Origin: Salinibacterium sp. PAMC 21357
GTDB taxonomy: Bacteria > Actinomycetota > Actinomycetes > Actinomycetales > Microbacteriaceae
Assembly: GCF_000247645.1 (NCBI RefSeq)
Contig: NZ_AHWA01000004.1
Span: 868,001-932,000 of the forward strand
Length of the DNA: 64,000 nucleotides
Direction of reading: 5' to 3'
In this document: positions 1 through 8,412 of the stretch, piece by piece
Numbering within the stretch: the first letter of the stretch is position 1
Layout of the letters: every line of letters begins with the position of its first letter
Position numbers and translations under genes: made by a program
Notes under the pieces: model-generated
Told to the model about the DNA's origin: nothing
Seen by the model: only the letters and a program-made list of their open reading frames with translations
Databases searched by the model: none

Positions 1-147
1 AAAGCTCACTCCATCCAGCGCTATTTTGATGAAGAGAAAGCTTGAGCCCCACACGAGGCCGGCTGCGGCAAAGCGCAGCGTCGTACCGAGATTGGATGTC
101 GAATCATGCTTCTCGACGCGACCAGCGTCAGCAACGGGGGCGCTCAC
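1..147 (-). CDS. EamA/DMT-family transporter, N-terminal part only
   Basis: Reading the minus strand from the GTG at 147 gives a short polar leader followed by LRFAAAGLVWGSSFLFIKIA, the first transmembrane helix of EamA (drug/metabolite transporter) proteins, where the W-G-S-S-F-L-F/W-I-K pattern is diagnostic. The rest lies beyond the left edge. The GTG overlaps the stop codon of the upstream acetyltransferase as GTGA, so the two genes are probably translated from one message. Substrate unknown; such permeases export amino acids or other small metabolites. Confidence 0.75.
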   Translation of the reverse strand, partial: MSAPVADAGRVEKHDSTSNLGTTLRFAAAGLVWGSSFLFIKIALDGVSF

Positions 148-860
148 GCGCGGGGCTCCCGCTCGGCAGCGTCACGGGAGGTCGCGTCGGGCGCCGCAGC
201 AGCATCGGTTGCCGCATCCCGGTCGGTCGCCGCACTAGCGCTGGGCGCCCCAGCCTGCGCAAGGCGCGCGAGTAGCCCGGCCTTCACGACCGGCCAGTCG
301 CTGTCGATCACGGAATACCGCGCGGTGTCGCGCCACGAGCCGTCGGCCCGAAGAAGATGCTTACGCTCTATGCCCTCAAAGGTGGCACCAAGCTTGAGGA
401 TGGCGGCGCGCGAACGGGCATTGATGGAGTCCGCTTGGAGCCGCACCCGGTTGTAGCCGCTGTCGAACGCGAAGCCAAGGAGCAAAAGTTTTGCCTCGGG
501 GTTGACCGCGGTGCCCCAGACGTTCGGTGCGTAGGCGGTCCAGCCGATGTGCGCGTTGGCGTTGGCTTCGTCGAGGTCGCCGATGGTGCTGACGCCCACG
601 AGACGCCCCGCGTCGGGGCCGGAGCTCAAGCGGATGGCGAACGGCATCCGGTCGGCGTAACCGAGGTAGCCGGCGCGCATCCAGTCAATGAAGGATGCTT
701 CGTTAGCGGGCAACCCAGCAGGGCCGCGACCATAGCCGCCGGCGAACACTTCGGGCACGCCGAGGGCGGGCCAGAGATCAGCGAGGTGCTCTTCGGTCAG
801 AGGTTCGACACTGACGAAGGTCCCCTGAAGGATGCGGGGCTGCGGGCGCGTTACGGTCAC
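144..860 (-). CDS. GNAT-family N-acetyltransferase (RimJ/RimL-like)
   Basis: A 238-residue protein. The body (about residues 10-195) has the layout of acetyltransferase_3 proteins: an N-terminal LVSVEPLTEEHLADLW-type segment, a central GVSTIGDLDEANANAHIGWT strand, a NPEAKLLLLGFAFD acetyl-CoA-binding segment and a final RVRLQADSINARSRAAILKLGA helix, which in RimJ/RimL relatives precedes the C-terminal strand. Predicted to move an acetyl group from acetyl-CoA to an amine; the substrate cannot be read from sequence. The C-terminal 45 residues are Ala/Asp/Arg-rich and probably disordered. The stop overlaps the start of the EamA transporter. Confidence 0.85.
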   Translation of the reverse strand: MTVTRPQPRILQGTFVSVEPLTEEHLADLWPALGVPEVFAGGYGRGPAGLPANEASFIDWMRAGYLGYADRMPFAIRLSSGPDAGRLVGVSTIGDLDEANANAHIGWTAYAPNVWGTAVNPEAKLLLLGFAFDSGYNRVRLQADSINARSRAAILKLGATFEGIERKHLLRADGSWRDTARYSVIDSDWPVVKAGLLARLAQAGAPSASAATDRDAATDAAAAPDATSRDAAEREPRA

Positions 861-921
861 CTACAAATACTCCCACTCCGCGGAGCCCGCCCACCCGCGG
901 TTTTCGGACTTTCACCCACCG

Positions 922-945
922 ATTGCTGACGTTCAGTCCAGCAAT
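922..945 (-). terminator. Hairpin after the small membrane protein gene
   Basis: ATTGCTG (922-928) and CAGCAAT (939-945) form a perfect 7-bp stem with a 10-base loop, immediately 3' of the stop of the minus-strand gene that ends at 956. There is no clear U-run, as is common in high-GC actinobacteria, so termination strength is uncertain. Confidence 0.45.
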
Positions 946-955
946 CCCTGATTGG

Positions 956-1429
956 CTACTGGGGTTCGGAGGATCCGCCCACCGAACGACCAGACTCACG
1001 CTGCTCCGCTTCCGCTCGACGAGCGCCGACGACGACCAGAATCACTCCGGTCAGGGCCAGACCGATGTTCACGCCGAAGTAGATGAAGCTCTCTGTCCCG
1101 CCAGCGCTGATTACCGAGTACGAAACAACCGTGCCGGCGAGCGCGACAAAAACGGCCACGAGGCCCACCACCGTCACCGTGCCCAAACCCTTGCTGGGCT
1201 TCATCGAGCGCAGCCCGATTGCGAGCGTGAAGGCCGCAAATCCAATCAAGGCCAGCGGGAGAAGAATGAGGGCGAGCGAATCGCCAATGATGCCGTCCCG
1301 CCGCCATGAGAGCGAGAGGAAGAGCAGTAGCAACATCGCGGCAGATCCATACTGGAGATACTTGATGATTACTCCTCTCGGCGGTGTGATCGACCGTATC
1401 AGCCGATCCTGAATGGGCGCAGCACGCAT
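956..1429 (-). CDS. Small integral membrane protein, unknown function
   Basis: About 135-157 residues depending on start, with four likely transmembrane helices: AAMLLLLFLSLSW, SLALILLPLALIGFAAFTLA, VTVVGLVAVFVALAGTVVSY and FGVNIGLALTGVILVVVGAR, and a charged C-terminal tail. I recognise no named family. The start is ambiguous. The nearest ATG (1429) has only a G-run directly against it, while a clean Shine-Dalgarno GAGAGGAG (1379-1372) lies five bases before an ATC codon (1366). The coding region downstream of 1366 is secure. It lies downstream of purA on the same strand, but a hairpin separates them. Confidence 0.6.
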   Translation of the reverse strand: MRAAPIQDRLIRSITPPRGVIIKYLQYGSAAMLLLLFLSLSWRRDGIIGDSLALILLPLALIGFAAFTLAIGLRSMKPSKGLGTVTVVGLVAVFVALAGTVVSYSVISAGGTESFIYFGVNIGLALTGVILVVVGARRAEAEQRESGRSVGGSSEPQ

Positions 1430-1461
1430 CCCCCCGGCTGCTCGCCCCGCCGCCAACGCAG

Positions 1462-1499
1462 AAGCGGCACGCTCCGAATGCCTCCGGTGCGTGCCGCTT
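1462..1499 (-). terminator. Terminator hairpin after purA
   Basis: AAGCGGCACGC (1462-1472) and GCGTGCCGCTT (1489-1499) form a perfect 11-bp stem with a 16-base loop. It lies 35 bases past the purA stop. Two direct copies of an 11-base unit (1500-1510 and 1511-1521) sit between it and the stop. Confidence 0.7.
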
Positions 1500-1533
1500 G
1501 AGTGCGAACTGAGTGCGAACTGAGTGTCGAGGC

Positions 1534-2982
<1,449 letters not shown>

Positions 2983-2994
2983 TCAGCATGAAGC

Positions 2995-4110
2995 ATGTTC
3001 CGGATGTCGCACACCCCCGTTTCCCCCGCTGAATCGCCCCGCGCCCTCTGCGCGATCGTGCCCCCGTTCTTGCTGTCGCGCATCGCGACGCTCGACGATC
3101 CCCGCTTCGAACGAGCCGCCCATGCCGCGCAGCGATCGCTCACCGATATCGGGCACGATCATCTCGATCATGGCCGCCACGAGCACACGTTGCCGCCGCG
3201 ATCGCTCCGCCCCGACCAGACGGCGGTGGCGCGCGGCACTGTCAGCCGGGCGATTTCGGATGCGCAGACCGGCGAGACACTGCCGGGCGTGCTCGTACGG
3301 TCAGAGGGCGAGCCCGAGACGGGCGACGCCTCCGTCTCCGAAGCGTATGACGGCCTCGGCCACACCTTCGCCCTCTTCTGGGAGGTGTTCGAGCGAGACT
3401 CGATCGACGACCGCTCCTCACCGCTCGAGGCAACCGTGCACTTTGGCGCGCTCTACGACAATGCCTTCTGGGATGGCAGCCGCATGGTGTTCGGCGACGG
3501 TGACGGTGAGATCTTTACCGGCTTCACTGGATCGCTGAGCGTTATCGGCCACGAACTTGCGCACGGGGTCACGGAGTTCACGGCTGGCCTCGTTTACCGC
3601 GGCCAGAGTGGAGCCCTCAACGAGCATGTCTCTGATGTCTTCGGTGCCCTCGTAGAGCAATACGCCGGGGGCCAGACCGCAGCAGAAGCATCCTGGCTGG
3701 TGGGGGAAGGTATCTTCACCGACGAGGTCGAGGGCAATGCCCTTCGTTCCCTCAAGGCTCCGGGCACCGCCTACGACGACGATGTGCTCGGCAAAGATCC
3801 GCAGCCAGCGCACTGGGACGACTTCATCGTCACGCAAGAAGACAACGGTGGCGTGCACCTCAACTCGGGCATCCCCAATCGCGCCTTCTGGAGCGCCGCC
3901 GACACCCTCGGCGGTTTCGCGTGGGAGCGGGCCGGGCAGATCTGGTTCGATACCCTCACGAATGGTTCACTCACACCCCGCAGCGAGTTCAGCGAGTTCG
4001 CTGCCGCCACCATCGCGGCTGCGGTTGCGCGCTTCGGTGACGGCTCTGAGGAGCAGCGTGCGGTCGAGGAGGGGTGGGCACTCGTCGGGGTAGTGCCAGC
4101 TGCGGCCTGA
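2995..4110 (+). CDS. M4-family (protealysin-like) zinc metallopeptidase
   Basis: A 371-residue thermolysin-fold protease. HELAH (186-190) supplies two zinc His ligands and the catalytic Glu; the third ligand is Glu210 in GALNEHVSDVFG, 20 residues on as in thermolysin. A DNGGVHLNSGIPNRAFW segment carries the active-site His of the C-terminal domain. There is no signal peptide. The N-terminus has ALCAIVPPFLLSRIA, which matches the short protealysin-type propeptide (PLN propeptide) and not the long FTP type. Protealysins are often intracellular or leave by unknown routes. The next gene encodes an emfourin-type inhibitor, as in known protease-inhibitor pairs. Start uncertain (ATG at 2995 or 3004); neither has a strong Shine-Dalgarno. 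Confidence 0.93.
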   Translation: MFRMSHTPVSPAESPRALCAIVPPFLLSRIATLDDPRFERAAHAAQRSLTDIGHDHLDHGRHEHTLPPRSLRPDQTAVARGTVSRAISDAQTGETLPGVLVRSEGEPETGDASVSEAYDGLGHTFALFWEVFERDSIDDRSSPLEATVHFGALYDNAFWDGSRMVFGDGDGEIFTGFTGSLSVIGHELAHGVTEFTAGLVYRGQSGALNEHVSDVFGALVEQYAGGQTAAEASWLVGEGIFTDEVEGNALRSLKAPGTAYDDDVLGKDPQPAHWDDFIVTQEDNGGVHLNSGIPNRAFWSAADTLGGFAWERAGQIWFDTLTNGSLTPRSEFSEFAAATIAAAVARFGDGSEEQRAVEEGWALVGVVPAAA

Positions 4111-4193
4111 CACCAGCAGGTTCCACGCTTTCGCGGGGATAGACCCCTTCTCCTACCCTGTTCGCCCGCACGGCAACGGGATAACATGCACCT

Positions 4194-4577
4194 GTGAAGG
4201 TACAGGTGTGGCGAAGCGGCGGCCTCCTCGGTCGACGCGTGGAGTGGACTGTCGTCGTCGACGAGCAGCCGGACCCCGACCAGTGGTATCTGCTCATTGC
4301 CGAGATCCCGTGGAACGAGCATCCGACCGAGAACACGATGCCCGACCGCTACACCTACGAAATTCATTGCGAGCCGCACGAAGCGGTCATTCCCGAGCAG
4401 CAGCTCGTCGGACCGTGGCGCGAATTGGTCGATCGCGTGCGCGAGGCCGACGCCAGCCCGCGACGCCCGCAGCCCACGCCCGAGCCCAAGCCCACGCCCT
4501 CCTCACAGCCCGAGCCCACGCCCACGTCACAGCAAGAGCCCATGCCAGCGCCCAAGCCCGAGATCGAGTGCGATTAG
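4194..4577 (+). CDS. Emfourin-like inhibitor of the adjacent M4 protease
   Basis: A 127-residue protein starting at a GTG. Residues 1-85 match the emfourin (protealysin inhibitor) fold: an opening VQVWRSGGLLGRRVEW, a DRYTYEIHCEPHEAVIPEQQL segment spread over 46-66, and a WRELVDRV helix. Emfourins are tight-binding inhibitors of protealysin-like proteases and are encoded next to them, which fits this position. Residues 95-124 are a Pro-rich tail of P-x-P-T-P/P-K-P units not needed for the fold; possibly a flexible linker or wall-spanning segment. No signal peptide, matching the lack of one on the protease. Confidence 0.8.
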   Translation: MKVQVWRSGGLLGRRVEWTVVVDEQPDPDQWYLLIAEIPWNEHPTENTMPDRYTYEIHCEPHEAVIPEQQLVGPWRELVDRVREADASPRRPQPTPEPKPTPSSQPEPTPTSQQEPMPAPKPEIECD

Positions 4578-4622
4578 AGCTGCTTACGGCACCTAGTTGC
4601 ACCTTTCAGCTCTGAGTGCAGG

Positions 4623-5354
4623 TCAGCTGGTTTGCGAGACCGCCGACAGAATGACGGTCGCGAGATCGCGCGGTCGGCTCCACATAGGCCAGTGTCCCGT
4701 GGGGAGGTCGATGATGTCGACATGTTCGAGGTTGGCGACCTCGGCAAACATAGGGTGACCATCCTCGACGAGTGCCAACACTTGCTCGCTCGAGATAGAG
4801 CAGCACACCAAGGTCGTCGGGATGCTGTGGCGGGCGCTGTTCACGAGCTCGACGGGTCCACGAATCACCGAGGCCGGTTGCGGGACAGCCCTCGCCCGGA
4901 ATCGCTCGAGGTCGTCGGAGCTCAGGCCTTCGAGGCTTGCCTGCTGTCCGAGGGCATCGAACGACGGTAATGGGAGCTCTTCGAGCTCTTCGGGAAAGTC
5001 AGGGGCGAACACGCTGCCGTCCGCTACGGGGCCAGAATCGACCCACACCACTCGGGAGACAAGCTCGGGGTACCGATCGAGGACAAGACTCACGGGGGCG
5101 TTCGCACCGCTGTGTGCGACGAGGATCGCAGGCTGATCGCCCTGTTGCGCGATGACTTCTCGGATCGCTACGGCCTGGTCGTCAAGAGTCTTCGCCGCGC
5201 GGTTGGTGTCGTCTCCGTCGAGACCAGGCAGAGTCATCGGGACTACGCGAGCGTGGTGGGCCTTAAGGTGTTCGAGGGTTTCGTCCCATGCCCATGCTCC
5301 CAGCCAATGGCCGGCGATGAGAACGATGGTCGGACTGCTCACAGTAGTTGTCAT
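4623..5354 (-). CDS. Alpha/beta-hydrolase
   Basis: A 243-residue cytosolic hydrolase of the esterase/salicylate-binding-protein-2 type. The IVLIAGHWLGAWAW segment forms the oxyanion region, the nucleophile is Ser82 in AHSGA (Ala in place of the first and last Gly of the usual elbow), and the catalytic His is probably His221 in TGHWPMWSRP. Substrate unknown; close families include small esterases and AB-hydrolases that act on lactones or aryl esters. It is divergent from the WYL regulator at 5428, which is the likely controller. Confidence 0.85.
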   Translation of the reverse strand: MTTTVSSPTIVLIAGHWLGAWAWDETLEHLKAHHARVVPMTLPGLDGDDTNRAAKTLDDQAVAIREVIAQQGDQPAILVAHSGANAPVSLVLDRYPELVSRVVWVDSGPVADGSVFAPDFPEELEELPLPSFDALGQQASLEGLSSDDLERFRARAVPQPASVIRGPVELVNSARHSIPTTLVCCSISSEQVLALVEDGHPMFAEVANLEHVDIIDLPTGHWPMWSRPRDLATVILSAVSQTS

Positions 5355-5388
5355 GGGGCTACCCTCTCAGCAGAGATGGACAGAAGTG

Positions 5389-5405
5389 TGTCACTATTGA
5401 TGTCA
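5389..5405. promoter_or_regulatory. Direct repeat in the hydrolase/WYL-regulator intergenic region
   Basis: TGTCA occurs twice with a 7-base gap (5389-5393 and 5401-5405) between the divergent genes. A 12-base period puts both copies near one face of the helix, as expected for a regulator dimer. The link to the WYL protein is inference from position. Confidence 0.3.
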
Positions 5406-5427
5406 TGAATTTGCGGAGGCCTGAATT

Positions 5428-6126
5428 GTGAGACGCGCCGAACGTCTTCATGCCCTGTCCGAAATGTTGCGTCGCAGCGGTGCGCGCGGCGTCTCTGCTG
5501 AACGATTGGCGCGAGAGTTCGAGGTATCAGTGCGGACCGTCAAACGAGACCTCGATGCGCTGGAGAACAGCGGCGCGCCAATCTGGTCTCGCCCGGGCCC
5601 GGGTGGCGGATATGGGCTGGCGAAAGGCGCGTCATTACCGCCCGTCACCCTCTCCCCGACGCAGGCGGTGGCGCTCATGGCCGCGGTGTCCTCGGCACCC
5701 GATGCTCCCTACTCGGATCTCGCTGCGGCGGGCATTCGGAAGATCATGGAGGTCCTCGACCCCAGAACCCGAGCGCGAGCCGACGAACTGGCACAACGCA
5801 TCTGGGTCAACGCGCCTCCTGCTTCCTCGCGCGCGGTCAGGTCAGCACTCGAAGAGGCGATGGCGGAGCAACGGGTGGTTCGCATCCGCTACACATCAGG
5901 AAACGGCACCACGACAATTCGTGACGTCGAACCTGTGCTGTTCGCTTCCACGAGCGGCCGGTGGTACCTAATCGGGTGGTGCCGTCTGCGCGACGCGATG
6001 CGATGGTTCTCCGCGTCACGCATCGAGCGGGCCAGCGTCACCACTCTGCCCTGCAGCGGCCACACCATCCACGAAGTCGGAGAACCCCCCGAGGACGCCA
6101 GACCAGTACACAACGGAGGCGAGTGA
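5428..6126 (+). CDS. WYL-domain transcriptional regulator (YafY/PafC-like)
   Basis: A 232-residue regulator. Residues 1-60 form an HTH_11-type winged helix (ERLHALSEMLRR, RLAREFEVSVRTVKRDLDAL, GAPIWSRPGPGGGYGL wing). Residues 130-210 are the WYL domain, with VRIRYTSGNGTTTIRDVEP and a GRWYLIGWCRLRDAMRWFSASRI segment split over the canonical W-Y-L core. WYL proteins sense nucleotides or small ligands and usually control neighbouring genes. The GTG start is supported by a GGAGG at 5415-5419. The divergent hydrolase is the obvious candidate target. Confidence 0.92.
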   Translation: MRRAERLHALSEMLRRSGARGVSAERLAREFEVSVRTVKRDLDALENSGAPIWSRPGPGGGYGLAKGASLPPVTLSPTQAVALMAAVSSAPDAPYSDLAAAGIRKIMEVLDPRTRARADELAQRIWVNAPPASSRAVRSALEEAMAEQRVVRIRYTSGNGTTTIRDVEPVLFASTSGRWYLIGWCRLRDAMRWFSASRIERASVTTLPCSGHTIHEVGEPPEDARPVHNGGE

Positions 6127-6156
6127 CTGCCTCGATTTTATCTTCGGTCAGTACAC

Positions 6157-7056
6157 CTAGTACCCGTGCACGCAGGCCGTGATCGTGCTCGTCATCGTTC
6201 CCTTGATGGCGGTGGCCCGGCCGGAAGTGATGGCGTAGGAATCGGCGGGCGGGTAGTACGACGTCGGCGACGTTATGTACTGATAGCCCGATGACGGCGA
6301 CGGTGACCAACCGACATAGTTGACCGTCTTGCCCGCGCTTAGGATGCGGTTCTTCGCCGCAGCGAGGTCCACTGTTGCTTGCCAGCCGAAGAAGAAGGGG
6401 TTGGCTTGCAGATCGGCGACCTTGCCCGTCGCGGTGACAGCGACACAGGCTCGAGTGTCAGTCCACGTTGTGTGCGCCTGCTCCACCGAGTAGTAACTCG
6501 TGGCTCCCGGAGCGGCGATCGGCGTATTGCTCACACAGATCGTGATGGTGAGCTGCTGCACTTCGGTGATGAGGCGATTGTTGTACGACTCGTTCCAATT
6601 CGAACTTCCAGAACCAGCACCGGTAATCACCAGAGTGTTCGGCGTCTGAGTCGTCGTGGAGAAGGAAGCCTGAGTCGACCCTCGGGAGTAGATCCCGTCA
6701 GAGCCGGTTCGACCGTTGAAGGGCGGCAACGTCATGTTGGCGTGCAGCTCCCAGGCAGCGGGGGTTGCACTCGTTCCGCGAACGCTCACGTCGACGCAGA
6801 AACTTGAACTCGTCGGAGATGCGGGGATGTCCCAGACCGTTGAGTCAAGCGCGGTGGAGGTGTTGCCCGGCACGATCACGAGAGAACTTGGAGTCGGAGC
6901 GGCGTTTGCCCACGTGCCCGTTGACGCTTCCGCAACAAAAACGGCGGGGTCGGTCCACGCCGCAACAGTCTCCTTGGGCGCTGTCGCCGTTGACGTCGCA
7001 AACATCACAATGGTCGCGACAATTGCAACCACTGCGAGAAGAACTCTTTTCATCAC
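6157..7056 (-). CDS. Exported protein with SipW-type signal peptide
   Basis: A 299-residue protein with signal peptide MKRVLLAVVAIVATIVMFATSTATA, and a mature region that begins near AAWTDPAVFVAEASTGTW. The small-residue/A-W pattern resembles the cleavage region of TasA/camelysin-type SipW substrates. The mature part is Ser/Thr/Ala-rich with four Cys (FCVDV, TICVSN, ACVAV, ACVHG), probably beta-rich and surface-located. I do not recognise the family. It overlaps the stop of the SipW-type peptidase (start GTG at 7056 or ATG at 7053), so the two are co-expressed. Confidence 0.7.
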   Translation of the reverse strand: MMKRVLLAVVAIVATIVMFATSTATAPKETVAAWTDPAVFVAEASTGTWANAAPTPSSLVIVPGNTSTALDSTVWDIPASPTSSSFCVDVSVRGTSATPAAWELHANMTLPPFNGRTGSDGIYSRGSTQASFSTTTQTPNTLVITGAGSGSSNWNESYNNRLITEVQQLTITICVSNTPIAAPGATSYYSVEQAHTTWTDTRACVAVTATGKVADLQANPFFFGWQATVDLAAAKNRILSAGKTVNYVGWSPSPSSGYQYITSPTSYYPPADSYAITSGRATAIKGTMTSTITACVHGY

Positions 7057-7661
7057 TGCTCTACTCCCTCAACCACGCTGGAGAGACCAGCCTGCGCCGA
7101 CTCGCCATCGCCATCGCCATCGCCATCGCCATCGCCATCAGCATCTTCAGCACGAAGAGTGCGCGAACTCGTCGGCAACACCGTCAGAACAATCGACGCG
7201 ACGATCGCGATTCCGAGCGGGATTCCGATCAGCGGCGAACCGAGCACGGTCAGCGTTGCCCCTACTCGCGGCAGAGTGATCATCGGATGCAGCACGGTGT
7301 CGCCGAGCGCATACGTGTAGGTTTCAGCATCCGGGGCGTCATTGTCGTCGCCCTGCATCTCGAAAGACACCGTGTCGCCGTCGGCGGCCACATCGATGAT
7401 GCGGTGAGTGATGAGATTGCCCGTAATAGTGGAGGGCAGGCTCGCCACATCGCCGACCTGCAGCTCGTCGACAGGAACAGGAAAAGCAATAAGCAGATCA
7501 CCCGTGCGGATCGCGGGCTGCATCGATTCCGACACCACTACGAGAGGCTGAATCACACCGAAGGCGTTCGCAATCCACAAGATTCCGGTCACGGCACCAA
7601 TCGCGGCCATGATCCACAACAGTCCATCGCCGGCTGCGCGGAGAACTTTCGCGGTGCGCAC
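7053..7661 (-). CDS. Signal peptidase I, SipW/archaeal type
   Basis: A 202-residue membrane protease, starting at the GTG (7661) that overlaps the stop of the upstream gene as TAGTG. An in-frame extension to 7736 would overlap that gene by 76 bases and is unlikely. Helix 1 (GLLWIMAAIGAVTGILWIANA) is followed by SESMQPAIRTGD with nucleophile Ser46, and by ITHRIIDV, where His86 replaces the Lys base of bacterial type I peptidases, the hallmark of ER/SipW enzymes. MQGDDNDAPD gives the Asp motif. A second helix lies near the C-terminus. The tail is an Asp-Gly repeat encoded by a hexanucleotide array. Its substrates are probably the two flanking gene products. Confidence 0.9.
   Translation of the reverse strand: MRTAKVLRAAGDGLLWIMAAIGAVTGILWIANAFGVIQPLVVVSESMQPAIRTGDLLIAFPVPVDELQVGDVASLPSTITGNLITHRIIDVAADGDTVSFEMQGDDNDAPDAETYTYALGDTVLHPMITLPRVGATLTVLGSPLIGIPLGIAIVASIVLTVLPTSSRTLRAEDADGDGDGDGDGDGESAQAGLSSVVEGVEQ
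7103..7138 (-). repeat. Hexanucleotide tandem repeat (GGCGAT)6
   Basis: Six uninterrupted copies of CGCCAT on the plus strand (GGCGAT on the coding strand), followed by one variant copy. It encodes the Gly-Asp tail of the SipW-type peptidase. Copy-number change alters tail length in two-residue steps without changing the frame. Confidence 0.9.
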
Positions 7662-8239
7662 TAGGGCACGTCCGTAGTACCGCTGAACACGATCTGCACG
7701 GCGCCCGAGGAGAGCCCCTGAGACGAGGTCGACCACTGGGCGGGAGTCGTGACGACAACGTCTAACGGCAGGGTCGCATTGGCAGCGAGAACTGTCGCTG
7801 TGAAGGCGGCGCTACTCGTGCGAACCTCGAGGGTCGCAGGCGTTGAACCACCGAAAACGCTGTTGCTGGTGACGGCAAGAGGCTGAAGCGAGACATTCAG
7901 CGGCAGATCGCCGCCGTTGCGAACGCAGATGCGGACCGTTCGTTTCTGATCGGGCAGCAGCGCCGCGAACTCTCCCGAAGCCAGCGTGATGACGACACCA
8001 CCACCGGCAGTATCTGCTTCGACGTAGGGCGATCCTGCGCTGGTCGAACAGATTCCGTTCACCGCCAACGCGCCATACAACTCGATGGATGCCGCTTTGG
8101 CGCTCGCGGTGAGCGTGGTCTGGGCCGTCCATGATGCGCTCGTAGCGGCAGCACCGATACCGATCAGAGCCACGCTGGCGAGCGCCAGCCGGATGATCGT
8201 TGAGGCCTTTCGAGCATTCGGCTCAAGCGACGGAGACAT
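7661..8239 (-). CDS. SipW-dependent exported protein (TasA/camelysin-like signal)
   Basis: About 192 residues from MSPSLEPNARKAS (8239); an upstream start at 8275 would add 12 residues. The signal segment IIRLALASVALIGIGAAATSASWTA ends in the S-A-S-W-T pattern of 'alternate signal-mediated exported proteins' processed by SipW. The mature chain (SIELYG onward) is beta-rich, contains two Cys (GICSTS, RICVRN) and shows the VRNGGDLPLNVSL pattern seen in camelysin-like domains. In Bacilli such proteins build matrix fibres; here the role is inferred. First gene of the three-gene set, with a 1-base overlap to the peptidase. Confidence 0.75.
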   Translation of the reverse strand: MSPSLEPNARKASTIIRLALASVALIGIGAAATSASWTAQTTLTASAKAASIELYGALAVNGICSTSAGSPYVEADTAGGGVVITLASGEFAALLPDQKRTVRICVRNGGDLPLNVSLQPLAVTSNSVFGGSTPATLEVRTSSAAFTATVLAANATLPLDVVVTTPAQWSTSSQGLSSGAVQIVFSGTTDVP

Positions 8240-8412
8240 GACGTTCCTCAGAAAATTCAGGCGCCCACGATTCATCTAAGTGAGCACTCCGGCCACGTTA
8301 TCTTCTGCCTCAAGAAAACTACCTATTCTCAGCGCCATCTGCCGCGAACTGGGGGTGACATGCTCGCTCACACGCCGTGGAATCGAACTCCCCGAACACT
8401 AATGGGGCAGGG

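Noticed and set aside
8370-8400. A stretch whose reverse complement (GGGGAGTTCGATTCCACG) looks like a tRNA T-arm
   Set aside because: The flanking arms do not pair, and no anticodon stem, acceptor stem or CCA can be folded around it.
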